From NCBI GenBank assembly GCA_015657535.1, contig JADHZB010001887.1, positions 1 to 35,703 on the forward strand: a DNA stretch of 35,703 bases, in the 5' to 3' direction. Numbering within the stretch: position 1 is the stretch's first letter; each line of letters begins with the position of its first letter. Position numbers and translations under genes: made by a program. The stretch comes from Nephromyces sp. MM_2019. Its lineage: Eukaryota; Apicomplexa; Aconoidasida; Nephromycida. Below, piece by piece: positions 11,637 through 24,434 of the stretch. The notes under the pieces are model-generated. The model saw only the letters and a list, made by a program, of their open reading frames with translations. It ran no database searches and was not told where the DNA came from.

Positions 11637-14600
11637 TTATCGAGGTTTAAAAGAATAACTTTCTGGAAAATTTTGAATTCTTTCATTTATAGACTTAAGT
11701 GTGTCCAGTTTAGAAGTTCTACCCACACGAGCAAGAAAATCTTTATGAGAGGGATTTTCTGGGAAGGACTGAAAGGAACGTCCTGGTAATACGTTCAACT
11801 TTTGAGTTTCTGTTTGACTCGGTTTTATTTGGTTGTATATGCTATACATATTATCAGTAACTTCATCTTTAAATAAGATACTTTGACTTGTAGGGTTATA
11901 ATTATCAGGTTGAAGTTGATCATTTCCAGGTTCTCTCACTAGCTTGGCATTCCCATCAAACTTGTGAACTGGAAACGGTTTTTTTGGCTCTTGAATACAG
12001 TCAAATCTTGAAATTGATCCTGCTGCATTTTTCAAAGTTTGATGATGGTTTTGAAGGAAGCAATTACTATCTTCAAAACTCGAAAAGCTATTATCCTTAT
12101 GCCTTATTTCTGGTTTAATCTTTCCCGAATAAGTTTCAGTGGTCGTATTAGGTGATAAATCGAAATTTATTTGTTTGTACAGGTTTGGCCTATTTGAATA
12201 CTCAAAATTACCAGAGTATGCCCCCCTTTCATTTTCACTAATACCAGCATTATTATAATTCGAAAGCTTATCTACATATATATTCCTTGGTGGACTACTA
12301 TGGTATAAATTGGATGAGCATTTCCTCAACTGAGAGTCTCTCAATACTTGTTTAGAAAGTTCTATCTCATTGTAAATAGAACTTAGCCTATCCTGAGATA
12401 TTAAATTTTCCATTATCTGTGAGGGCCTCTCACTATACACATTATCCTGTGGAAGTTGCAATGGAATTTTTTCTTTATTGGTCAGTTTTTCTCCAACAGT
12501 AGATTTCATTGGTACATATGGTGGATTATGGTTTTTGTTTAGTGCACTTTTAACTGGGTATAAGAATTGCTCTGGAGACTGTGCCTCAAGGATAATACGA
12601 GGGTCCTAAAAGAATTTTTAATATAAATTTAACAATTTTACTGATCAAATACTTATTTTTATTTCAAACTAACTGATCCACTAACGTTAGCTTCATGACA
12701 TGTGAGTATCTTTCTAAGCTCGATCCACTTGTCCAGGTTGAGTTGATAATCTGTTTTAGCATCGTTTTGTTCCTGTATGAGCTGATGATCCTTAGGACAC
12801 TCATTGAGCCCTTGAATTTTAGCTGGTGCAGAAAGCATTTTCTCCTGTAATGAGAGTTTAATAAAAATTTTTTCTCTATATTTCAAATGTTGACACAATT
12901 TTTAGTTGCAGAATATTTTTTACTACTAATTCATGTGCTAACTTTGAATTGAGAATGTGTATGATTCTCGAATTTTATATCCCCATGTGAAATATGTTGA
13001 GAACTTGCTTTAGGATATAGAGTCGTGTTATCATACTCAAGTCCTTGGTCGAGACTAACAGTCACTGGAAATCTGTTACTTGCTCCATCAAGATTCTTAG
13101 GACCAGAAGATTTATCAAAGCAATTTTTATCCCTAGCCTTCAAAAACAAATTGATGATGCTTATAAAATTTATCAAATAATTTCGATAACAAATTTTAAA
13201 TAATTTCTACTCTTGTCACAATCATGCTAGGGATATATTGATATTATAAGTGATCGATTATAATCTATATGTCACTACTTGGTAAGCTTGAAAATCAGCT
13301 TTAGCCTGTGTTTCATGCTTGCGTAACTTTTCCAGAATTGTTTTTTCACTATCTTGGGACTTTTCTACCTTTATCTTTAAGCTTTCAATTATGTCTGTCA
13401 ACTCTTTATTCCTTAACTGAATTGAAAGAATAATAAAATAAATGAAATATTAAAAGAAAAATAATTACAGATCAACTTAATTATAAAAGCATAAATAATG
13501 AAAATGGCAAAACATCTTAAAGCATTTATGCTATTCTGTATATAATAATCTCATAAGTAACATCAGCATGTGCAAGATAATTTGTTGTGGGAAAATTTTG
13601 TTTGCTTTATCTTAATTTTTTCCCCAGCTTGCTAGAAAAATATTTACATTTCTCCAATCTTACATGTGATAAGTATAACTCCTCTGTGAATTTCATCCTT
13701 TGTATTTTAAATTCTGATTCGAGTTGACTCATTGCACTATTTGTGGTTTCTACTAATTTTGTAAGCTGTTCAATTTTTTGTTCATATTCTTGTGTAGAAG
13801 TATTGTTAGCTCCAACATTTTCATCCGATACCTTTTGATCCTAGAGTTATATTTTGAGAAATATGATAAACTTGCTTATATTTGATATTACTATATATGT
13901 AACAAACTTAGTTCCATTAGATTAACAACAAATTGAATCTTATATAATTGTGGATAATTAAAAATATGCCAAGTATGTGGTTTTGGGCGCATGTAAATTT
14001 TAGGTATCATTATGTATTTCTCAAGTAAAATATTTAAAAAATAATTTATCAAAATTCCAAGCATTTTTCAAATAGAAGTAGTACTCACCTTATCTTTTTC
14101 CACTGTTTCCTGTTTGCATTCATTTTTCTGAGTATTTGAATTTTAAAAAAATATAACTAAAGATTTTTAAATAATATATTTTCTCACCACTTGTTGAGCT
14201 TGTTTTAGGTTTCTTAGCTCAAATTGAAGCTTTTCATTGTTTTCAATAGCAATATTTAATTGTTCTTTCAATGCTTTTTGTAATTTTTTGGACTCTAAAA
14301 TAAATTAATATTAAATTAATATTAAATTAATCTTAAGTTTGATTACAAAATACAACTACTTGAGATCATAGTGCATTAACGATTTGCTGAAATTTTGTCT
14401 CAATCACAGAATTTATATGCATCTTATGCACTCTCTAACACTGTTTGCAATTTGACAAAAGATTGATTCAACTATAGTGTTTATACACATCTTAAGCACT
14501 TTTGTTACATATTGTAAAATAATTAAGCTTGAAGATAAACATACCTTTTATATATCCTTTCAACCCTTCAAGCTCCGAGAACATTTGCTCACCGAAACTG

Positions 14601-16249
14601 TTATCATTCCGATTTTCAAGTAAAGTTGGATTTTGTAAATTTGGGTTTATGTAAAATGGAAAGGCATTGTATCCAAACCACTGGGGATACGGATGTTTTC
14701 TGTAAATAATTTTGTGTGCGGTAAATGAAATCTATATGATTTGCAATAATGTATCAGACTTTAGTTCTTAGGACTACCACTTTATATGTTTAAATATATG
14801 CCTACAACACTTTCTTTGTAAAGTATTTTTTAATCAAACCATTGAAAATGTTGAAGTAATTTAACAAATGATTCATATCATTGAATCTACACACACTTAA
14901 CTAAAAAATCTTTCTTGAATAATTTTAAGTTTATATAAACACATAATGAAATTTTTTTTATTCTGCACAGTTTACACTCATAAATTTTCAGACTCAAGTG
15001 CTCAACTCCTATGAGTAAGACAAAACATGGAATTACAATTTCACTCTATAAAGCATAATTGTACACAATAGTCATAAACTCATCCAAAATAGCTTTTCCC
15101 TATACAAATAATTTTTATGTATGGGAAATTATTAACAATAGCCAAAGCAAACTTCTACACATACAAGTGTTATATAGTATACATCAAATTGTTACACACA
15201 TACAATAATTACTTGTCTATATACAGCACACTTATAATAGATCCTCAATCCTTACTCGACACCCTTGTATGCTTAACACACTTTTACTTATCAAAAATAT
15301 ATTCACATAAAGACTATATACTCAGGGTATAGACTATACTAAAGTACACACATCAACACCTATATAAACACAATAGATGTAAACTCACAACTATGTATAA
15401 CCAAGACTTTACTAACACCGCACAATAATACTTAATTTTACAAGCTAAACAAAATAACTTAGAGAACAAAACACACACACACAAATAATATCATTAATAC
15501 ACAGAGCGAAGCATAATAATAACCTACATTTCATATATGTGATTATCATTTTGCTGTGCCCCATGCTTATAGCCATCCTGAAATTTGTTGGGATCCCGAA
15601 TATTTTTATCAATTCGAGCATCTGACTTGATTTTGTTATTGTATTCATTTGTGTTTGTAAAAATCAAATTTTTTGATTTTTTCTGTTTTTTATTTTCTGA
15701 GCAGTTTCTCCTCATTGAAGATAAATATGTTAAGTCTTGAGTTGAGCTGTTTGTAGATGATGATGACATTTCATCAAGATTTGTATTATCTATATTTTGA
15801 GTATGTCTATAAGGTGGTGCACTTTGCATGCGTGATGCTTTATGTGTTTGTGTGTGTAATGCTTTGTTATTGTCTGATGTGTTGTAAGTGTGTGGTATAC
15901 CATCTGTGTATATGTGTGATGTGTTATTTGTTGCGTGTTGCCTATTATGTGTGTATGTATGTGGTGTGGTGTGTCTATGTGTATGTGATCTATTCCTTGT
16001 CTGTGTTTGTTGTGTATTTTGTGAGTGTGAGTTTTGTGAATATTGCGAATTATATGTGTAAGTATTCGGTGTTTGCTGTTCATTATAAATGCGTGTGTGT
16101 GTTTTATCATAAGTTTCATCATCTGATGTTCTACTACTTGTACTCATCCCACTTTCGTCAAATATATTTGCAAATTTGAGCACACTTTCCTCAGAGTTAT
16201 TTTTCATTTCAGATGGCGACTGATAAACCAAATTTTGATTATACCCCAT
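11637..16249 (-). CDS. Coiled-coil protein with His/Thr/Asn-rich N-terminus, unknown function
   Basis: Nine exons join with consistent phases: 16249-15528, 14699-14545, 14294-14188, 14127-14089, 13840-13664, 13416-13279, 13137-12943, 12844-12674, 12605-11637. Together they encode 890 aa from the ATG at 16249 to TAA at 11639-11637. Residues 1-240 are low-complexity, with a tract near 50-160 of His, Thr, Asn, Gln and Tyr such as RSHTHRHTTPHTYTHNR. A less repetitive patch (HPYPQWFGYNAFPFYINPN) opens exon 2. Residues about 293-446 have heptad-like Leu/Ile spacing with many Lys, Glu and Gln (ESKKLQKALKEQLNIAIENN; LRNKELTDIIESLKIKVEKS), as in a coiled coil. The C-terminal half is Ser/Asn/Pro-rich and probably disordered. 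I see no enzyme motif, signal peptide or membrane span. Intron 1 (15527-14700, 828 bp) is far longer than the rest. The gene structure is well supported, but the function is not known; a scaffold or cytoskeletal role is only a guess. Confidence 0.82.
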
Positions 16250-17458
16250 ATGAGAATTATTAATTCTATATGGGATCGTGTTTGTGTGTCGTTAAGCGAA
16301 AAGTTTTGTATAAAATTTTAATATTTTTCTAGTTATGTGTGTGGGAATTTTTATAGTAAGGCATCAAGTTGTTTGGCTAAAAAAAAACTTTTTTATAAGT
16401 TTTCTAATTGTGTCTAAAATTATAATGTGACTAAATACATATTTATGTGTGTTATAATTTAAATTAAACTTTCTAATATAGATGTATTACAATTGTGAAA
16501 TTATATCTTGCTTAAGTATATGTTTGTTATGTATATGTGAAATTATAATTACTAAAATATTTGTATTACAATTGTAACATTATAACTTGCTTAAATATGC
16601 GTTTGTGTGTATTTATGTTAAATTATATTAAGCAAAAATGGTGTATTATGTGTGTGTAAACAAAGTGAATCATGTAGTTGATAAAAATTTTAAAATAAAA
16701 ATTTTAATATAAAATTTTTTAATTTACTTATAATTTTATAGTTAAGATATAAATATGAGAATTTATAAACAATTCTAAATTATATAGCTGATGTGTGTAT
16801 AAGCTCAAATAGATGTATTATTATCTATAAATCAATATGTGAGATACTATATACACTAAATAAATATATTTTCTGATCTACACATACAAAAAAAAAAAAC
16901 CTAAAGTGTGTAACACATATAACTTAAACTAAAATCAAATAAATAAATAAAGAGGTCAAGAAATCAATTATAAGTGTGTGTGTGTTAATTAAAGTGCTTA
17001 AAATAAGTCATAATAACTTTCAAGCTAGAAAATAACAATAAAATATTTATAAATTTATCAATCTTTATAAAACTTGTTATATAAATAACTATATATATAT
17101 ATTTAAATGTCTAAACCAATTTTCTGAATTAATTTTTGAATTTTTTTTCAACTTTCAAGTTTGTTATTTCTAGCTTTTTTAATTTGGTGTTTATTTCGGT
17201 GAATTTCATTAAACCTTCAAAAATAGTTATATTATAAAAAAAAACAAAAATTTCTCATTTTTTTAGTGTAAATTGTTACATCTTAATGTGTAAAAATAAT
17301 TGAATTTTAGATAGAACTAGTTTGCAAGAAAACAATTATTTTTCTAGTGTGTGTAAAATAATCAAGTTTTAGGAGACATTTAATGTCTTGGAGAATTTCT
17401 AATGTGTTTGGATTTCAAATTTTAATAAAACTGTATTTAAATTATTTATCAAATCAAA
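16250..17458. other. Intergenic region between two minus-strand genes
   Basis: Separates the PIG-T candidate (stop at 17459) from the start of the coiled-coil gene (16249). It contains scattered TGTGTG words (16280-16680), an AT-only stretch near 16680-16760, and no convincing coding exon. The coiled-coil promoter should be near 16250-16400. Confidence 0.6.
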
Positions 17459-20400
17459 TTAATTATATCGTATTGAGTTCTTGAAATAGTCAGATGTAAT
17501 AACCATAGTAGCCATAAAAATAGCAAATGCAGATACCCATATAAATGCCTATAAATAAATATAGTTAGAAATGGTGTAATTTTTTCATACGTGCGTGTGT
17601 GTTATGTATTGTATTTTGTGTGTATGTGTATTTTTTGTTGTTTGTGTATGTATTTAATGTTGTCTGTGTGTGTATTGAGTAATTGCGTATAGTTTTGTGT
17701 GTGTGAGTGAGTTGTGTTGTGTTGTGTTTGTGTATGTTAACTATAATAATTAAATACCTACTCTAATTTAAGTAATATGAAATTATAAAAATAATTTATA
17801 AGTGGAGCTTACAGAATTAAAACTCTTGGGGTTAGTATCTATGTTCCTCATGAATGACTCTAATTATAAATATTTACACACATACACGTATAGATAATTA
17901 TATATAAATACATGTTTACACAAATATATTTAAACATTGAAATAAATATATATATTAACAGATAAATAAAAGTATATATAAGGACGTGAGTAATATGAGT
18001 ACACAAATACAGCACACACACACACACAGTAAACATACATACACACAGTTCACATACACACACAGTAAACATACACAGCACATACACAATTGTACACACA
18101 TATTGAAAAAATTTAGGATATATGGGAACTAACGATTTGTTGGGATTCTTTTAATTATAGGTAAAATAGTGGTCCCCTTAGTATGGTTGATGGTAATAAT
18201 GTTAATTTCATTTTTTGAAAATATTTGCCTAGTTAAAGTGAGCACACACATACAATCTACATATACTCACAATCTATTTTTAAATGTATTATATGTACAC
18301 ACAAACTATATATAAAAACAAAATATATATGCATCAAATGTATATCTATGTAATCTATATAGCCGCAACACATAAACACATACAATATATATACACACAA
18401 ATTATAGACATAATATATCTATACATACAACCTATATTTACACGTAACATATATATACACGTATAAATATGTATAACCAAAATAAATCGAGTTGTATTAT
18501 GTCAATTTTCAGCCCTGTTATATCGTCCCTCATATGATGTATTTTATTCAAATCTTCAATAAATATATATATATAGTGTGCGTGAAGTGTATAAAATATA
18601 TAGGTGTGTAAATCATATATATATATATAAATATATCTTCTATGTGTTTTAGTGGTGCCATTTATGTGATATGTGTATAAGGATTATTGGTACACATGTG
18701 TAAAAATATGTGTTAGAGGTATCTGTAGGGTTAATTAATATATATATATGTATATATATATATGTATAACTACCTAAAATATGATCATTAAATCGAATCA
18801 TATGATAATTCAAAAGTTCAGGGTTATTGTGAATTATATAAAGGAATAATTCACAATTTTCACACAATTCATTTCGGGTGTAAATATTAGCTGTGTAACT
18901 ATAAAAATTGTGTGTATATTAAGCGAGTGTCTAGGTGTGTGCGTAATATAGTGTGTAGGTGTGTGCATAATAGAGAGAGTGTGTAGGCTTGTGAATAATG
19001 TAGAGTGTAGGTGTGTGTGTAATATAGAGAGTGTGTAGGTTGGTAAATTATGTAGTGTGTAGGTTGGTAAATTATGTAGTGTGTAGGTGTGTGTGTAATA
19101 TAGAGAGTGTGCAAAGGTGTGAATTATAGAGTGTTTAAAAGTGTGTAAATGGAGTATATAGAGATCTTGTGTGAATATGGATGTGAATTATAAAAGAGAA
19201 AAATGTAAATAGTTAGTGTGTGTAAATTTATGGATATGTCTATAATATGAGGGTTTTATAAACTATAAAATGTGTATATATAATGTAAAAATGTGTGTGG
19301 GTTGTAAAATATGTGTATATAAAGGCTAAGGATGATATGTTCATGCGTGTGTGTGTAACCTACCATTTTGGTTCATCATTTTTATTTTGTGGGTTATAAT
19401 TAATATTTAGTAAACTTTTTTCAAACGAAATTAAAATTGGTTTTAAATTATTTTCAGTGATTGGATACACATTAAGTGTTTCATTTCTTAGTGAGTCTGT
19501 GTGTAGAAATTTAAAACCAAATAACTAGACTATATTCGATATCACTTATACATACATTCACACACGGTGTGTATGTGTATAGAAATATACATTAAGTGTG
19601 TGTGTATATCAAAATGTACATGCAGTGTTGTGTGTGTGTGTATATAGACATGTACATAAACTTTGTATAGTGTGATTATTGGGATGTACCTAAGCTGTGT
19701 TTATATAGAAATGTATATACATATATGTGTGTGTGTATATACGAATCTATTTACACATCTCTGTGTATATGGGTGTATAGGAATGTATATACACGTGTGT
19801 GTGTAGAAATGTATATAGACATGTGTGAGTGTGTGTAATATATATAAAGGTACATACCGTAGTTATGAAAAAAATGTGTCCACCCAGTAAGAGGTTCAGA
19901 ATTTATATTTTCCCCATCAGATGTAGCCAAGTACACCTTTATAGGTTTGGTGTATTTATAATTAACAAATGAATCTGTGTGTGTATTACCTACACTCAAA
20001 TTTCCATTGGGTGTGTGTGAGTAAAATTGTTTGTGGAATATAGCAATTTGAAAGGTATTAGGGTTGAAATGTGTAGGTAATTCAATTTCATAATAAATTG
20101 GATATTTATACCATTCATCTAAATCGAGCTGTTTGTGTGTGTAGAAGAATTTTTTAAAGAAATTTCGTAAAGTATTGATAGTTCCCTTTATCCTACCTAA
20201 TATAGGGCCCTTATTCTTACACACAAAATATTTATTATGTGTTCTGTTACACATTGTATGATTGGGCTGAATTTTTTGCATATTTTTGTTACGCACGCCA
20301 TCCACATTATCTATACACACATTATGAGCTTGAATATTTTCAGAGCTAATATATTTCCCATTTAAATACACATTAAATAAAAATTCATCTATAGTGTGTG

Positions 20401-21489
20401 TGTCTGGTATATAAAACCTCAAAGTATGTGCTTTTGAGAGTTTGTTTTTGTGTTTGTAAATATCAGGGTTTATATATCGAGAGCTCCTCTCAAAAATGTA
20501 CCTGTGTATATGTGTGTGTGAAATATTTTGTATTCTTTGATTTGATGAGCGTGTGTGATAATTTTTGTATATATTCCAAGTGTATTTATGTGTGTAGTAT
20601 TTTTAAGGTATCAAAACGTGTATGTGTGTGTGCTTGTAATGTATTAAATTCTATATGTTATTTTGGAAATATAATGTGTGTGTATGTATATATAAATTTA
20701 AGATTCTAAGTGATTGAAATACCATAGGTGTTCAATTTTATAATCTGATAATTTTAAACCCTCGACAAAATTAAAATATATATTGAAAGGCTGCATAAAT
20801 CACACATATACACACATATGTTTACACATCTATATTCATACTAGAGCTAGTTGTTTACACATATAGGCTTGTATACATACATATACACAAGTACATACAG
20901 TTAAATATCTTCATACATACGTTTAAGTATATACACATAATTCTATATACACACCCACACCACATCTACACATAACCCAAGCACACAAAATACATCCACC
21001 CACCCACACACAAGCCAAACACACCAAATATATCCACCCTGCCCTACACACACACACATACACACATACACACACAAGACAAACACACCAAATATATCCA
21101 CCCTGCCCTACACACACACACATACACACACAAGACAAACACACCAAATATATCCACCCTGCCCTACACACACACACACACACACATACACACATACACA
21201 CACAAGACAAACACACTAAATTCCTCCCCCCTTCCCCCACACACATTCAGGTTTAAAAAATGTGTAAAATAATCAAATCAAATAAAAATCAAATGACACA
21301 CACCTGAATATGAGGAAATATGTGTAAACCTTTAAATAATGAAGGCTCATTGAAAAATGTGTAACCCAAATTCATTAAAATTTCATTTAAATTTTGTTTG
21401 AATTTTTTTGTAGGGCGTTTGTTAAGTAAGTCATCTAAGTGAAATGAATTATCAGGGTGTATCAGATTAAACACATCTTGAGTTATTGA

Positions 21490-21522
<33 letters not shown>

Positions 21523-23265
21523 ATAGAGAATTAATCTGATGTTCATGTGTGTGTGTGTGCATATAAAATTAATTGGATTTGTGTGTATGTGTATATAAAG
21601 TTTATATGTGTGTGTGTGTATAAAAAATGTATTTGATCTTGTGTGTGTGTGTCTGCGTATGAATATAAAAAAACTATTTGATCTTGTGTGTGTGTGAGGG
21701 GGGGGAGGGGTGCATAGAAGATTGATTTGATCTGTGTGTGTAAGGATTAGGTGTGTATAAGGATTTTGTGTGTAAGTATTACTTGGGTAAGTAATAAGTT
21801 ATCTCGTGGGTGCTATCATCAGGAAAATTTGCAACATCGTTGCTTATGGAGTCTTTCTCATTTCCTAAATCACTATATAAATAAAAAAATTATTGTGTGT
21901 GCATGTGTGTGTGACTTGTGTGATTTATATTTGTGTGTGTATCTTGTATTTGATGTCTATATATGTTTTTTTTTATGTTTTCTGTGGGTGTGTGTGGGTT
22001 TGTGTGAGTAAATGCTGTATATTTAATGTATGTGTATCTATAATTGCTTAAATATAAATATTTATATATGTTGTGTGTATGTGTGATTAAGTAAAGTTAA
22101 AATTACATCTATATATTTATATAGAGTTTGTGTGTATGTATATATATTCAATTTACAAATCTTGATCGTCATATGAAATCTTGTTATCGGAAATGTGTGC
22201 AAATGATTGTTTTGTGTCATCTAGATATAAAAGTAAATATATATAAATTGATCATATTAAATCTGTGTGTGTATAATTGAGTGTAAAATTCGAATATGTG
22301 AATTCGTGTTAAATATTTTAAAATTATTATGAAATTTTGATAAATTTAAATATATTTACACATTTACATCAAAATGAAGTTTTACATATCCCTTAGGAAT
22401 AAATATATATAATTTACACACGTTTACATTACATACATTTGTAAAAATTTAAACAAATTTATACACAGTTTTACAGCTAAAGTGTACAGAATGAATTAGC
22501 TTTCAAAATTAACATACACACACAATATTTGGGCACAATGTACACATTAAATCATAAGCCAAATATACATTGTAACATGACCCAATACACACACACACAT
22601 ATTCACAAACGTATATATACACACATGAAGATACACACACCAATATATACACACATACATTAATAGACATGCATATACATATACCCATATATACAAATTC
22701 ATAAAAGTATATTCACACTTAAGCCAACTTACTTACACAACCCAAACCACACATACACAGTCAAAACAGCACAGACAGGCAACCCAAACCACACAATTAA
22801 CCCAAACCACACACACATACAACCCAAACCATACACACAATTAACCCAAACCACACACACACACAACCCAAAACACACACACACACAACCCAAAACACAC
22901 ACACACACAACCCAAAACACACACATACACACAAACCAAACCACATACACAAACACCCCAAACTACATAAACCAAATTACATGCACACAAGCCCCAAACT
23001 ACACAAACACATAAACACACATACCTCCTGTGAGGAGATGTGTGTAGGGTGTAGTATCAAATAACATCTGAGAAAGGAAATTGTGTGTGTAAGTGTGATT
23101 AAGTGTTTTTTGCAAATTCCCCCCAAAATAATCAAAAATTTTATGAGTTGTTTCATTTTTATCTAATTTTCTGACGTCTATATAGTCTTGTTTAACTGTG
23201 TGTGCAAAGTAGATGTATGTACATATATATATATATAATATGATAATCGTGTATAGGTTATTCAT
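17459..23265 (-). CDS. Type I membrane glycoprotein, divergent PIG-T/Gpi16 (GPI transamidase subunit)
   Basis: PIG-T/Gpi16 is a lumenal ER subunit of the complex that attaches GPI anchors to proteins. Exons 23265-23025, 21476-21304, 20488-19858, 19496-19364, 18898-18774, 18553-18478, 18228-18134, 17859-17813 and 17548-17459 join in phase to 536 aa (human PIG-T is 578). A signal peptide (residues 1-21), several N-glycosylation sequons (N37ET, N56HT, NLS, N353ET) and one C-terminal span (AFIWVSAFAIFMATMVIT, about 508-525) give type I topology. Family-like segments occur in the PIG-T order. FDYFGGNLQKTL matches the FPKALGQLI region, and FKQNLNEILMNLGYTFFNE matches [30 protein letters not shown] segment precedes ISFEKSLLNINYNPQNKN (371 on), which resembles the family's FE+ALL..EYPPDPN block. 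Divergent: the family's FTQGxW tryptophan and the cysteine that bridges to GPI8 seem absent. Introns 1 and 2 are large and repeat-filled. Gene structure is fairly secure; the family call is by motif order only. Confidence 0.68.
18899..19363 (-). repeat. TG-rich minisatellite-like DNA in PIG-T intron 4
   Basis: On the plus strand this intron carries repeated words such as GTGTGTAGGTTGGTAAATT (two adjacent copies near 19029-19082) and GTGTGTAATATAGAGAGTGTG (several copies from 18940 to 19110). The minus-strand open frame here is a repeat artefact. Its 3' edge supplies the acceptor TTTTTATAG used at 18899. Confidence 0.6.
20990..21240 (+). repeat. CA minisatellite, about 3 long units, in PIG-T intron 2
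   Basis: The segment ACACACCAAATATATCCACCCTGCCCTA recurs three times (about 21015, 21085 and 21140), separated by CA runs of variable length. A diverged fourth copy ends in CTAAATTCCTCC. Because this is the 5' half of intron 2 of a minus-strand gene, the transcript is GU-rich here. Confidence 0.8.
22738..22998 (+). repeat. CA-rich minisatellite (AACCCAAACC/AACCCAAAAC) in PIG-T intron 1
   Basis: Short units AACCCAAACCACACAC and AACCCAAAACACACACACACAC repeat about a dozen times, the purest three near 22864-22930 at about 22 bp spacing. It begins just after the first-exon donor of the minus-strand gene, so it is the GU-rich 5' half of intron 1 in the transcript. Confidence 0.8.
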
Positions 23266-24434
23266 GATTAATGGGTTGAATGTGTGACCAAAAAAACTTT
23301 ACAAAAATGAAATCAAATACCAAAAAAATGAGGGAAAATGAGAGATATACAGTCAATACATATATATATAAATATATATATATTTATATAGTAAACACTC
23401 ACACATTTTAACTAACTTATTTATGGTTAAAAACACATCATATGTATAAATATTATATACTACTTATTCATACTTTAACATACTTATCAACACACACATA
23501 ATACATACATAGTATATAGTGTGCATAGTATGTAACATCTACTATGTAGTATACGTATATATATATATATACAGACATAGATAAATTTACACACTGCAGA
23601 CATCCATAATATTACACTTTCAAGCACAGATACACACACAAACACAGACACGCACTCACAGCAGACACACATACACACAAACTCACACACGCACATACAA
23701 ACACACACATACAACACATACACACACACAAACACACACATACAAACACACACATACAACACATACACACACACAAACACACACATACAACACACACACA
23801 GCATTAACACACACGACACACAACATACACACACACAACATACACACACACAACATACACACACACGACACACACACACACAACCTACACACACACACGA
23901 CACACAACACACACATATTAAAGAGTAGACACATAGAGTAGACACATAGACACATAATGTCAACTCAATATACACTCGTACTTACCCCTCTAATCTAAAC
24001 TAGCCTAGCACTCTGACATACTCCATACACACAACACACACACTACATGCTACACACACAAACCCACAAATACATTACACACATACATACATACATACTA
24101 CACACCCCTAAACACAGTAAGCCTCTTACACTCATATACACAGACCCTACACTTAAATAACCTATATTAGTATACCTCCTGAATCACCTGTACATAAACA
24201 CATTTTTATAACAAATACAATTTTTTGTGTACATTTTTTACACATCTAATTAGCAAAAAAAGAATCTCAAACATTTCTCTAATAAATGAGAATTATCTCT
24301 CCTATTAAGGCGTACTAACTTTTTCATTTTTATGATTTACACACATTCTCTCATTTGATATAAAATTTGTATTTATCTTTATATTTTTACACACACACAA
24401 TTTAACTTCTAACTCAAATTACACATTGGAGGAT
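23266..24434. other. Divergent promoter region between PIG-T candidate and SUMO, filled with CA repeats
   Basis: The two genes start back to back about 1.2 kb apart. From about 23400 to 24130 the plus strand is CA-rich, with units such as ACACACACAACATACACACAC. The last 250 bases before the SUMO ATG are less repetitive and contain TACTAAC near 24313, which could be a branch point of a 5' leader intron. A 25-codon minus-strand frame at 24327-24250 is not convincing. Confidence 0.6.
23630..23910 (+). repeat. Higher-order CA repeat
   Basis: Nested copies of ACACACACAACATACACAC and ACACATACAAACACACACAT words, mostly 10-20 bp long, with CGACACAC variants. It produces long artificial Cys/Val open frames on the minus strand that are not genes. 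Confidence 0.8.

Noticed and set aside
15757..16179. 140-codon plus-strand frame opposite the coiled-coil gene
   Set aside because: Antisense shadow of exon 1, composed of Cys/Val/Tyr from the repeat. The minus-strand frame splices in phase to eight more exons.
20923..21246. Long minus-strand frame rich in Cys, Val and Gly
   Set aside because: It is the translation of a CA minisatellite inside PIG-T intron 2, has no protein-like composition, and lies between two exons joined in phase.
23487..23975. 162-codon Cys/Val frame and overlapping Cys/Val frames on the minus strand
   Set aside because: Pure reading of (TG)n in several frames at once. All three frames stay open because the repeat has no stops, which is not evidence of coding.
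24250..24327. 25-codon minus-strand frame beginning MKKLVRLNRRDNS as first exon of the PIG-T candidate
   Set aside because: It has no suitable donor, gives no signal peptide, and the frame starting at 23265 already supplies one in phase.
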